NCBI RefSeq assembly: GCF_017744675.1
Contig: NZ_JAGIAV010000008.1
Location: 186,001-250,000, forward strand
Direction of reading: 5' to 3'
Origin: Flavobacterium sp.
GTDB taxonomy: Bacteria > Bacteroidota > Bacteroidia > Flavobacteriales > Flavobacteriaceae
DNA: 64,000 nucleotides
Of this stretch, positions 1 to 7,374 are shown piece by piece. A model generated the notes under the pieces. That model made no database searches. It saw only the letters and a program-made list of their open reading frames with translations, and was not told the DNA's origin. Both the position numbers and the translations under genes were made by a program. Numbering within the stretch: the first letter of the stretch is position 1; every line of letters starts with the position of its first letter.

Positions 1-251
1 ATCAAGAGCAATTGTATCTCGAGATTCCGAAATTGGAACGTTTTTTCAGGATTTTAATTGAAAATTCATTAGTTGCGAACCAGCAGCGATTAATGGACAA
101 CTTAAGCCTACCTGCCGAAGAACGTTTTGAAAAGTTCACTAAAAAATACGGAACATTAGTTCATAAAGTTCCTCAAAAACAAATCGCTTCTTTCATTGGT
201 GTAACACCTGAATTTTTCAGCAAAATGAAAGCTCGCCTTTTGAAGAAATAA
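1..251 (+). CDS. Crp/Fnr family transcriptional regulator, C-terminal part (5' end outside window)
   Basis: The frame is open to the left edge, so only the last ~83 residues are visible. They hold the end of the dimerisation helix followed by a winged helix-turn-helix with the element PQKQIASFIGVTPEFFSKMK. This is the DNA-reading end of Bacteroidota Crp/Fnr proteins, in which an N-terminal cyclic-nucleotide-binding-like domain senses a ligand or redox state. The sensor half lies outside the window, so the signal cannot be inferred. A TTG at 12 is inside the coding frame and is not the true start. The gene converges on aceA across a long hairpin. Confidence 0.85.
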   Translation, partial: QEQLYLEIPKLERFFRILIENSLVANQQRLMDNLSLPAEERFEKFTKKYGTLVHKVPQKQIASFIGVTPEFFSKMKARLLKK

Positions 252-253
252 AG

Positions 254-327
254 TTTTCCGCCACGAATTCACGAATTTTTATTTTCAATGATTGTCGAAT
301 AAAAATTCGTGAATTCGTGGCGGAAAA
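254..327. repeat. Perfect 30-bp inverted repeat, likely bidirectional terminator
   Basis: The arms at 254-283 and 298-327 are exact reverse complements (30 of 30) around a 14-base loop. The stem contains CGCCACGAATTCACGAATT and is flanked by T and A runs. It lies between the convergent Crp-like gene and aceA and can act as a terminator in both directions. The same core recurs near 7984, 8119 and 33960, so it belongs to a dispersed family. Confidence 0.85.
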
Positions 328-330
328 AAA

Positions 331-1611
331 TTAAAATTGCTCAACCTCCGTAGAATGTTTCATTGCGGTTATGGATGATCTTCCTATCATCACCGTATTT
401 TGAACGGCGTCGAAATAAGAAGTTCCTACAAAAGCTTGGTGTTTTACAGCTCTGAATCCGTTTTTTTGGAGAGCGAATTCTCTTTCCTGCAATTCAGAGT
501 AGCCCGCCATTCCGCGTTCTTTGTAGGCTTTAGACAATTCGAACATACTTGTATTCAAAGCGTGGAATCCTGCCAAAGTGATGAATTGAAAACTGTATCC
601 CATTGCTGCCAAATCTTCTCTAAACGTTTCCATTTCGGCTACAGATAATTTCGCTGCCCAATTGAAAGAAGGAGAACAATTGTACGCCAGCATTTTATCT
701 GGAAACTCCTTTTTCATCGCTTTTGCAAATTTTCTTGCATATTCTAAATCCGGATTACTGGTTTCCATCCAAATCAAATCAGCATACGGAGCGTAGCTCA
801 AACCTCTAGCGATTCCCTGATCGATTCCGTTGTTTACATAAAAGAAACCTTCAGCTGTTTTTTCTCCCGTTAAGAATTTACGATCTCTTGGATCTGCATC
901 ACTCGTTAGCAAATTAGCTGCATCAGCATCTGTTCGGGCAACAATTAAAGTTGGAACTCCCATAACATCTGAAGCCAATCTTGCTGCAATCAATTTATTA
1001 ATCGCTTCTTGAGTTGGCACCAAAACTTTTCCGCCTAAGTGTCCGCATTTTTTAGCAGAACTCAGCTGATCTTCAAAATGAACTCCAGAAGCTCCGGCCT
1101 CAATCATTGACTTCATTAATTCGAAAGCATTTAAATTGCCCCCAAAACCTGCTTCGGCGTCGGCTACAATCGGCACTAAATAATCTTTTTTATCTTCAAT
1201 ATTATTTACGGTCTGAATCTGATCGGCACGCAATAAAGCATTGTTTATCTTTTTTACCACCATCGGAACGCTGTTTACAGGATACAGTGATTGGTCAGGA
1301 TACATCTCGCCCGCCAGATTCGCATCAGCAGCAACCTGCCATCCACTCAAATAAATTGCTTCTAAACCGGCATCCACTTCCTGAATCGCCTGATTTCCCG
1401 TTAAAGCTCCCAAACCCGCTACATAATCCTGACTTTTTAACTTTCTCCATAATTTTTCTGCACCCATTTTTGCAATAGAATGCTCGATTTTATACGATCC
1501 TTGAAGCGTCACTACTTCACTTGCAGTGTAAGGACGCTCCACTCCTTTCCATCTCGGGTTCGTAATCCAATCGTTAATCAGTTCCTGAATTCTGTCTTCT
1601 GTTGTTTTCAT
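331..1611 (-). CDS. aceA: Isocitrate lyase
   Basis: Cleaves isocitrate to glyoxylate and succinate, the first step of the glyoxylate shunt that allows growth on acetate or fatty acids. The 426-residue protein carries the family signature KKCGH at residues 187-191 with catalytic Cys189, and the Mg-binding stretch DAEAGFGG at 151-158. Length matches the short bacterial form. It lies 186 bp downstream of malate synthase on the same strand, and a ScfR/RamB-like regulator is divergent beyond that. The ATG at 1611 gives the expected N terminus. The spacer before it carries a hairpin and repeats, so aceA could have its own expression level. Confidence 0.97.
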   Translation of the reverse strand: MKTTEDRIQELINDWITNPRWKGVERPYTASEVVTLQGSYKIEHSIAKMGAEKLWRKLKSQDYVAGLGALTGNQAIQEVDAGLEAIYLSGWQVAADANLAGEMYPDQSLYPVNSVPMVVKKINNALLRADQIQTVNNIEDKKDYLVPIVADAEAGFGGNLNAFELMKSMIEAGASGVHFEDQLSSAKKCGHLGGKVLVPTQEAINKLIAARLASDVMGVPTLIVARTDADAANLLTSDADPRDRKFLTGEKTAEGFFYVNNGIDQGIARGLSYAPYADLIWMETSNPDLEYARKFAKAMKKEFPDKMLAYNCSPSFNWAAKLSVAEMETFREDLAAMGYSFQFITLAGFHALNTSMFELSKAYKERGMAGYSELQEREFALQKNGFRAVKHQAFVGTSYFDAVQNTVMIGRSSITAMKHSTEVEQF

Positions 1612-1739
1612 AAATAGTATAGTTAAGTTGGTTAGTAAGTAATAGTGTTCAGTTCACAGTTTTAAGTGTCCAGTTTTTAACTGACCTTAAAAGATCTGTG
1701 TAAATCTTTCGTTATCATTTTATCTGCCTGATCTGTAAA

Positions 1740-1767
1740 ATCTGCGAGAGTTTTTTTGCTCGCAGAT
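1740..1767 (-). terminator. Hairpin between aceB and aceA
   Basis: ATCTGCGAG at 1740-1748 pairs with CTCGCAGAT at 1759-1767. The surrounding sequence repeats ATCTGC-type words (ACGCAGAT, GAGCAGAT), a dispersed repeat family also seen at 8012-8093. It may attenuate readthrough from aceB into aceA, but there is no strong T tract, so this is only a candidate. Confidence 0.45.
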
Positions 1768-1797
1768 CACGCAGATAGAGCAGATTTTATTTTTTAA

Positions 1798-3399
1798 TTA
1801 TAAGTACTTATAACATGGAATCGTTAAGAAATCAACGAAATCGGCATTTACAACTAGCCTCTCCAAAACTTTTTCAGCTAAAGGAAATTGCTGTTCTTCG
1901 TGTTTTTCTTCGCCTAATTCTGTTTTGATTTTCTGAAATTCATCCAAAGCCAATTCGTGATAGTACGCCAGATCTAATTTTCGTCCATTATCCAAAATCA
2001 CTTTGTTTTGAAGCCATTGCCACAATTGCGATCTCGAGATTTCAGCGGTTGCCGCATCTTCCATCAAATTATGCAAAGCGGCAGCACCTTGTCCATTCAG
2101 CCAGGAAGCCAGATATAGAACTGCAACATTGATGTTTTTTCGAACACCGTTTTCTGTAATCAGTCCAATTGGCGGTTCAATCAGATCTTCTTCTGTTATT
2201 TTGCGGTTTTCTCTTTTTATATGAATCTGATTTGGACTTGGCATTCCTTCATCAAAAACGGCTTTTGCCAACGAAACCAAATCTGGATGTGCTACCCAAG
2301 TTCCGTCATGACCGTTTCGAACTTCACGTTCTTTATCGGTTTTCACTTTCGCGAAAGCGATCGCATTGGCTTCATCATTATTTCGAATAGGAATTTGCGC
2401 TGCCATTCCGCCGATTGCATGGATTCCGCGTTTATGACATCTCTGAATTACCAGATTTGAATATGCATTCATAAAAGGTGAAGTCATATTTACCTGATCG
2501 CGATCTGGAACAATGAATTTTGGATTTTTTCTAAACTTTTTAATGTAAGAGAAAATATAATCCCAGCGTCCGCAGTTTAAGCCAACGATATGTTCTTTCA
2601 ATTCGTAAATGATTTCATCCAACTGAAAACTTGCTGTAATCGTTTCAATTAAAACTGTCACTTTTATTGTTCCTCGTTTCAGTTTCAAATAATCTTCTGT
2701 AAAATCAATTACGCTGTTCCACCATCTTGCTTCCAGATAATGTTCCAATTTCGGAATGTAGAAATACGGTCCAGAATTGTTCTCCAAAAGTCTTTTATGA
2801 TTATGAAAAACATATAAACCAAAATCTACTAGCGAACCCGAAACTTCATTCCCTTCAATCAAAACATGTTTTTCAGGCAGATGCAAACCTCTTGGACGTA
2901 CAATCAGTGTTGCGATTTTTTGATTTAAGTGATACGATTTCTGTTTCACCAAATCGGTATACGTAATGGTTTTGTTCACCGCATCGATTAAATTCACTTG
3001 TCCGTCCATTAGGTTTTTCCAAGTTGGAGAAGTGCTGTCTTCAAAATCGGCCATAAAAGTTTTCGCACCCGAATTCAGAGCATTGATAATCATTTTGCGG
3101 TCAACTGGTCCAGTAATTTCGACTCTTCTGTCTAATAAATCTTTAGGAATTTCTCCAGCTGTCCAATTACTTTCTCTGACGCTTTTTGTCTCTGGAGTAA
3201 AAACCGGCAGGACGCCTTGATCAAAAGCAACTTGTTTTTGCTCTCTTTGCAAAAGCAATAATTTTCTTTGCGAATCGAATTTTTTGTGCAATTCGATGAT
3301 AAACGCAGTCGCTTCTTCTGTCCAGATTTTTGGATAAGCAAGCTTTTTGTCGGCTAAGAATTCTATAGCCATTTCAGTAATCTCTAATTGGTTTTTCAT
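1798..3399 (-). CDS. aceB: Malate synthase A
   Basis: Condenses glyoxylate with acetyl-CoA to malate, the second step of the glyoxylate shunt. The 533-residue length and the conserved blocks (MADFEDSTSPTW near residue 115, RPRGLHLPEKH near 168, LNCGRWDYIFSYIKKF near 274) place it in the malate synthase A class, not the longer G class. It is first in an aceB-aceA pair. The upstream region at 3400-3592 carries a 14-bp palindrome and a plausible promoter (TTG at 3542-3540, TAACATTG at 3519-3512 on the minus strand). Induction by C2 or fatty-acid carbon through the divergent regulator is inferred from this arrangement. Confidence 0.97.
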   Translation of the reverse strand: MKNQLEITEMAIEFLADKKLAYPKIWTEEATAFIIELHKKFDSQRKLLLLQREQKQVAFDQGVLPVFTPETKSVRESNWTAGEIPKDLLDRRVEITGPVDRKMIINALNSGAKTFMADFEDSTSPTWKNLMDGQVNLIDAVNKTITYTDLVKQKSYHLNQKIATLIVRPRGLHLPEKHVLIEGNEVSGSLVDFGLYVFHNHKRLLENNSGPYFYIPKLEHYLEARWWNSVIDFTEDYLKLKRGTIKVTVLIETITASFQLDEIIYELKEHIVGLNCGRWDYIFSYIKKFRKNPKFIVPDRDQVNMTSPFMNAYSNLVIQRCHKRGIHAIGGMAAQIPIRNNDEANAIAFAKVKTDKEREVRNGHDGTWVAHPDLVSLAKAVFDEGMPSPNQIHIKRENRKITEEDLIEPPIGLITENGVRKNINVAVLYLASWLNGQGAAALHNLMEDAATAEISRSQLWQWLQNKVILDNGRKLDLAYYHELALDEFQKIKTELGEEKHEEQQFPLAEKVLERLVVNADFVDFLTIPCYKYL

Positions 3400-3541
3400 A
3401 GCTGCAGATTTTAATTTTTATTGGATTAAAAAGTTATTCTTCTCAATCGTATTTCATTTTATCAAAACCAATAAATCATAACTAACTCATAATTAATTCG
3501 TTTCGACAGTACAATGTTATAAAAAAGTTTTTTACAAAACA

Positions 3542-3555
3542 AGCGAACGTTCGCT
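3542..3555. promoter_or_regulatory. Perfect 14-bp palindrome, candidate operator between aceB and the RamB/ScfR-like gene
   Basis: AGCGAACGTTCGCT is fully self-complementary and is the only such site in the divergent aceB/regulator spacer. Its centre is about 42 bp upstream of the start point predicted for aceB from the -7-like TAACATTG at 3519-3512. It also overlaps the expected -33 zone of the divergent regulator promoter. This position fits a dual site that activates or represses aceB and autoregulates the regulator. Binding is inferred. Confidence 0.6.
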
Positions 3556-3592
3556 AAATTTTAAAAATATTTATTTTGCGATTGTTTTTAGA

Positions 3593-5092
3593 ATGTCTAT
3601 ATTTGACATTATGGATATCGAAAAAGACTATATAAAGCTGATTTTTGGGCTAAAACTGAAGCAAGTTCGGACGCAAAAAAACTTGTCTCTTTTTGGTTTG
3701 GCCAAACTGACCAATCTTTCAAAATCGTATTTAAACGAGATTGAAAAGGGAAAAAAATACCCCAAAACAGATAAAATTTTGCTTTTATGCGAACATTTGG
3801 ATGTGACTTACGACCAAATGGTGTCTTTAAAACTCGATAATAACCTCGCTCCGATTGGCGAAATCTTAAAATCTGGAATTTTAAAAGAGATTCCGCTTGA
3901 ACTTTTCGGAATTCAAGAAGCCGACTTAATTGATATTATCGCGAATGCTCCAGCAAAAGTCAATGCCTTTATCAGTACGATTATTGAAATTGCACAGCAT
4001 TATAATTTAAGTCGGGAAAGTTTTTTCCTCGCCGCTTTACGTTCGTATCAGGAAGCGCACAGCAATTATTTTGAAGATTTAGAAGAAAAAGTAATTGCTT
4101 TTTCGAAGTCCTTTCAAATCAATTTAGATTCGAAGATCAGTATTGAAGAGCTAGAAGCGATTTTAAAAGAGGAATACGAATACGTCATAAAAGAAATTGC
4201 GTTTACAGATCAGGAGGCTTTGGGAGATTTGCGTTCGATTTATGTTCCAAAAAGTAGAACTTTATTGCTTTCAACCGAACTAGATGATCCGCAAAAAGCT
4301 TTTATTTTAGCCAAAGAAATAGCGTATAATTATCTACAGATTTCAGATCGTCTGCTGACTTTTAGTTGGATTAAGTTTGAAAATTTTGATCAGGTTTTGA
4401 ATAATTTTTATGCTTCTTATTTTGCGGGAGCTTTACTTTTGCCAAGAAAATTGGTTGTCAATAAAATCAATGCTTTTTTGGAAAACGAAAATCCAAAACC
4501 GGAAGAATTTGTCGCACTAATTGAGAGTTTCCAAGTTTCGCCTGAATCTTTTTATCAGCGATTGACCAATTTATTGCCAAAAGATTTTCAGCTGAAAAAC
4601 CTTTTCTTCCTAAGATTGTCTCACCGAATTGGTTCTGATGTTTATCAAATCAACAAGGAATTGCATATTACGCATCAGCAGGAACCTCACGCCAATGAGA
4701 CGAATGAACATTATTGCAGAAGATGGGTTTCGGTAAAAACGATTGACGAAGCGATCAGACAGAATAAACCTCATTTTTTTGATGCACAGATTTCGAGTTA
4801 CGCTAATAGCGGCAACGAATATTTGGTTTTTTCATCGGCTACAAAAGATCCTTTTGCTGAAAATTATATTAGAAGTATTTCGGTTGGAATCTTAATTAAT
4901 CCGACAATGAAAAAGAAATTTAAATTCATTGACGGAAAACCTTTGGTAAAACGAATTGTAGGTGTAACTTGCGAAACCTGCGCGGTACCAGATTGTTTAG
5001 AAAGAGCTGCTCCGCCAATTGTTTTGGAGAAAAAGAAACGCCATGAAAATACAGATGCCGTTGTACAGCAGTTTATGAATCAATACAGTTAG
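3593..5092 (+). CDS. XRE-family regulator of RamB/ScfR type (short-chain fatty acyl responsive)
   Basis: The 499-residue protein has an N-terminal helix-turn-helix (about residues 20-75, with the motif LTNLSKSYLNEIEKGKK). A middle segment resembles the IrrE/M78 peptidase fold but is degenerate: LAKEIAYNYL stands where HExxH is expected, followed by FAGALLLP. The C-terminal domain has a cysteine cluster C460-x2-C463-x4-C468. This architecture is that of ScfR/RamB proteins, which control acetate, propionate and glyoxylate genes in actinobacteria. Divergence from aceBA strongly suggests it controls them. Start is ATG 3593; ATG 3611 is an alternative that still keeps the whole HTH. Confidence 0.85.
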   Translation: MSIFDIMDIEKDYIKLIFGLKLKQVRTQKNLSLFGLAKLTNLSKSYLNEIEKGKKYPKTDKILLLCEHLDVTYDQMVSLKLDNNLAPIGEILKSGILKEIPLELFGIQEADLIDIIANAPAKVNAFISTIIEIAQHYNLSRESFFLAALRSYQEAHSNYFEDLEEKVIAFSKSFQINLDSKISIEELEAILKEEYEYVIKEIAFTDQEALGDLRSIYVPKSRTLLLSTELDDPQKAFILAKEIAYNYLQISDRLLTFSWIKFENFDQVLNNFYASYFAGALLLPRKLVVNKINAFLENENPKPEEFVALIESFQVSPESFYQRLTNLLPKDFQLKNLFFLRLSHRIGSDVYQINKELHITHQQEPHANETNEHYCRRWVSVKTIDEAIRQNKPHFFDAQISSYANSGNEYLVFSSATKDPFAENYIRSISVGILINPTMKKKFKFIDGKPLVKRIVGVTCETCAVPDCLERAAPPIVLEKKKRHENTDAVVQQFMNQYS

Positions 5093-5098
5093 AATTTT

Positions 5099-5458
5099 AT
5101 GCATTATTTATCTTTACTAATAGTTCTGCTTTCTGTAAACTTCAGTCAGAAAACAGACAAACTTAATGGACGTTATAATTATCTAATAGAAGATAACGAT
5201 TCGTATATCCAAAAAGATAAAATTACTTTTAAGGATAGTGTTTTTGTTTTTGATAATAAATACATGCCTAAAGGAAAGGTTTCTTATGGAAATGCAATAC
5301 TTCTGGATAATTTCATAAATACTGATTTAGTTATAACTATTCCGAAAGATCAAATTCAGAAAGATACTATTGAGTTTTTTATGCATGATAGGAAAAGTTC
5401 TTCTGCAAATTACCTTGATGAAGTGACTGGGAAAGGGAGATTAATTAGGATAAAGTAG
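5099..5458 (+). CDS. Small secreted protein of unknown function
   Basis: 119 residues, not recognised. A short hydrophobic N terminus (LSLLIVLLSVNFS) looks like a signal peptide, and the rest is a soluble, beta-rich stretch with many charged residues and no cysteine. It starts 6 bp after the ScfR-like gene stops, so it may be co-transcribed with it, but no functional link is visible. It is followed by a repeat-rich gap. Confidence 0.6.
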   Translation: MHYLSLLIVLLSVNFSQKTDKLNGRYNYLIEDNDSYIQKDKITFKDSVFVFDNKYMPKGKVSYGNAILLDNFINTDLVITIPKDQIQKDTIEFFMHDRKSSSANYLDEVTGKGRLIRIK

Positions 5459-5682
5459 TTTTTTTAGTCTCGCAAAGGCGCTAAAGCGCAAAGGTTAATT
5501 TTTCTTTAAACACGATTTCTCAACGCAATCTTGTCATCCTGAGGAAGGAAGGATCTCACTCGAAGCTCGACAAAGATTGGCGATCATTCAGATGGAATTT
5601 CGCATGTGATCCTTCCTTCGTCAGGAGGACAAGCTGCATGGTTACTTTCCTATATTACTTCTGAAAACAAAAACTTCTAAAT

Positions 5683-5754
5683 TAGCCCCGATAGAAGTGG
5701 AAATCCTTTTGTGACGGGGTTCGGCACAAAAGATTGAAACGGATAGCGGGACTA
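5683..5754 (-). repeat. ~70-base structured element, copy 1
   Basis: Read on the minus strand: TAGTCCCGCTATCCGTTTCA, then ATCTTTTG, CCGAACCCCG, CAAAAGGAT and finally ATCGGGGCTA. It matches 40197-40264 in order and spacing. The CAAAAGGAT/ATCTTTTG words can pair around the centre, and the ends (GTCCCG and CGGGGC) are also partly complementary, so a hairpin RNA is plausible. Confidence 0.6.
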
Positions 5755-5986
5755 GACTTATTTTGAAAACCAATTTTCTGCTTCAAAAAATCAATTAGAT
5801 AATTTGGGAATGTGTCAATTAGATAATTCTACTAAATCTTGAAAATTTTTCAAAGATTGGTGAATCACTTTGTAGAGTTACTAGTATGATCCTTCCTTCA
5901 TCAGGATGACAAACTGCATGATAAAAACCTTTGAACCTTTGTCACTCTGTCTCTTTGTACCTAAAAAGAAAAACCTCAAAATCTTT

Positions 5987-6002
5987 CTTAATCTAGGTTA
6001 AG
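5987..6002. promoter_or_regulatory. Near-palindrome operator, copy 1 (pirin gene)
   Basis: CTTAATCTAGGTTAAG matches its own reverse complement at 14 of 16 positions around a central CTAG. The flanks are also shared with the copy at 7285-7300, giving 24 identical bases in total. Exactly 22 bases separate it from the -7 box TATCTTTG at 6025-6032, so its centre lies near -42 relative to the expected start point. That position is typical for a class II activator. Confidence 0.75.
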
Positions 6003-6024
6003 TGCTTTTCCTTTACGATGATAG

Positions 6025-6032
6025 TATCTTTG
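6025..6032 (+). promoter_or_regulatory. Promoter -7 element of the pirin gene
   Basis: TATCTTTG is an exact TAnnTTTG Bacteroidota -7 element, 29 bases before the ATG. No good TTG is seen at -33. The palindrome at 5987-6002 occupies that zone, which suggests activator dependence. Confidence 0.7.
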
Positions 6033-6061
6033 TACTATAAAAATAATGAAAGGACAAAATC

Positions 6062-6778
6062 ATGGAAAATATAGTATTGCACAAAGCAGAATCAAGAGGA
6101 AATGCAAATCACGGATGGTTAAACGCTTATCATAGCTTTAGTTTTGCTAGCTGGTATAATCCAGATAGAATTCAGTTTGGAGCGCTTCGCGTTTTGAACG
6201 ATGATACGATTGCTGCAGGAATGGGATTTGGAACTCACCCTCACGATAATATGGAAATTATTACGATTCCGCTTGAAGGTGATTTGGCTCATAAAGACAG
6301 TATGGGAAACACTGAAGTGATCAAAAATGGTGACATTCAGGTAATGAGTGCGGGAACTGGAATTCAGCATAGCGAGTTTAACCCAAATGCTGATCAGCAG
6401 ACTAAATTATTGCAGATTTGGCTGTTTCCAAATAAAAGAAACGTTACGCCACGTTACCAACAAATCACTTTAGATGTTGCGGACAGACACAATAAATTAT
6501 CTCAAGTTTTATCTCCAAATGCAGATGATGAAGGGGTTTGGATTCACCAAGATGCTTGGTTCAACATGGGTAATTTCGATTCTGGAGTTACTGCCGAATA
6601 TAAAATCAAAAAAGAAGGAAACGGAGTTTATGCTTTCGTTTTAAAAGGAAATGTAACCATCAACGGTCAGGAATTAAATTCTCGTGACGCGGTTGGAATT
6701 TCAGGAACTGATACTTTAAATATTAAAGCGAATACAGATGCTGAATTCTTATTAATGGATGTTCCGATGAATTATTAA
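6062..6778 (+). CDS. Pirin family protein (YhhW-like, possible quercetinase)
   Basis: A 238-residue double-cupin protein very close in pattern to E. coli YhhW. The N-terminal cupin has the metal ligands His59, His61 (HPHDNME), His103 and Glu105 (GIQHSEFNPN), and the second cupin lacks ligands, as is usual. YhhW and human pirin degrade quercetin in vitro, but the natural substrate in bacteria is unsettled, and many homologues are induced by oxidative or electrophile stress. It has its own promoter with the palindrome shared with YceI, and a strong terminator follows at 6813-6859. The stress role is inferred. Confidence 0.92.
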   Translation: MENIVLHKAESRGNANHGWLNAYHSFSFASWYNPDRIQFGALRVLNDDTIAAGMGFGTHPHDNMEIITIPLEGDLAHKDSMGNTEVIKNGDIQVMSAGTGIQHSEFNPNADQQTKLLQIWLFPNKRNVTPRYQQITLDVADRHNKLSQVLSPNADDEGVWIHQDAWFNMGNFDSGVTAEYKIKKEGNGVYAFVLKGNVTINGQELNSRDAVGISGTDTLNIKANTDAEFLLMDVPMNY

Positions 6779-6812
6779 TTCGAACAAAAAACAATTAAAT
6801 ACCTGTTACGCT

Positions 6813-6859
6813 GAAACGATAATAAATCTGGAAATCAGATTATTATCGTTTCTTTTTTT
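6813..6859 (+). terminator. Rho-independent terminator of the pirin gene
   Basis: GAAACGATAATAAATCTG pairs with CAGATTATTATCGTTTC (one bulged A, loop GAAAT) and is followed by a run of seven T. Confidence 0.85.
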
Positions 6860-6961
6860 AACCTTTAATTGATAAAAAACAAAATAAGAAAGACTAACTT
6901 TATAAAAATAAGGACATTGGTCTGACTTTAAAATTAAAACTAATCCTTAAAATTTTAAACC

Positions 6962-7186
6962 ATGAATCCAAATAATCTCACTAAAGAATACACAAACGGA
7001 GAAGTTACTATTGTCTGGCAATCTGGAAAATGTATTCACTCCGCAAATTGCGTCAAAAACAATCCAGATGTTTTTCGTCCAAAAGAAAAACCGTGGATTA
7101 CTCCAGAACAATCTACAACTGAGAAAATAATTTCGACTGTAAATAAATGTCCGTCGGGAGCGTTGACATTTTATATGAATAAATAA
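6962..7186 (+). CDS. Divergent 4Fe-4S mono-cluster protein (YjdI-like)
   Basis: A 74-residue small iron-sulfur protein. Conserved residues are Cys24 and Cys30 in GKCIHSANC and Cys63 in NKCPSGALTF, the pattern of the YjdI/Fer4_19 family, which also shows three conserved cysteines. Such proteins are predicted electron carriers or redox sensors; no partner is known. It sits between pirin and YceI but has its own terminator on each side. A weak -7 (TAACTTTA near 6894) lies upstream, without the shared palindrome. Confidence 0.85.
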   Translation: MNPNNLTKEYTNGEVTIVWQSGKCIHSANCVKNNPDVFRPKEKPWITPEQSTTEKIISTVNKCPSGALTFYMNK

Positions 7187-7196
7187 TCATCATTAA

Positions 7197-7229
7197 AAAC
7201 CCGACAGGTTTTCAAAACCTGTCGGGTTT
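7197..7229. repeat. 33-bp perfect palindrome (16-1-16), terminator-like dispersed repeat
   Basis: The arm AAACCCGACAGGTTTT, one C, then the exact reverse complement of the arm. It acts as a plausible terminator for the 4Fe-4S gene. The palindrome at 40337-40369 has the same 16-1-16 design and TTT-N-AAA centre but a different stem. Confidence 0.85.
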
Positions 7230-7284
7230 GTTCACATAAATTTTTATAAATGTGATAATCAAAAAATTATCGCATTTTTTATTT

Positions 7285-7300
7285 CTTAATCTAGGTTAAG
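7285..7300. promoter_or_regulatory. Near-palindrome operator, copy 2 (YceI gene)
   Basis: CTTAATCTAGGTTAAG is identical to the copy at 5987-6002, as are three bases before it and five after it. The distance to the following -7 box (TAACTTTG at 7323) is again exactly 22 bases. Confidence 0.75.
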
Positions 7301-7322
7301 TGCTTCAAGACAACTGTCAACG

Positions 7323-7330
7323 TAACTTTG
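7323..7330 (+). promoter_or_regulatory. Promoter -7 element of the YceI gene
   Basis: TAACTTTG is an exact TAnnTTTG match 44 bases before the ATG, with the same geometry to the upstream palindrome as in the pirin promoter. Confidence 0.7.
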
Positions 7331-7374
7331 TCTTATCAAAATGAAACAAATTAATTATTTAAAAAAATAAAATT

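Larger units (their letters stand above)
5459..6061. repeat. 603-bp gene-free stretch built of dispersed repeats, ending in the pirin promoter
   Basis: No coding frame stands up here. It contains three copies of a GTCATCCTGAGGAAGGAAGGATC-type word: 5532-5555 forward, and 5607-5640 and 5887-5920 inverted, the latter two sharing a GATCCTTCCTTC-TCAGGA-GACAA-CTGCATG arm. It also holds a 72-base element at 5683-5754 related to 40197-40264, and a TGTCAATTAGATAATTCT word near 5814-5831. GCAAAGGCGCTAAAGCGCAAAG and TTTGTCACTCTGTCTCTTTG words sit near the two ends. The last ~75 bases hold the pirin operator and promoter. Confidence 0.8.

Noticed and set aside
1107..1478. Long antisense frames inside real genes (for example here in aceA, 22506-22814 and 43589-43885)
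   Set aside because: They are shadows of well-supported genes on the other strand, with no domain or start signals.
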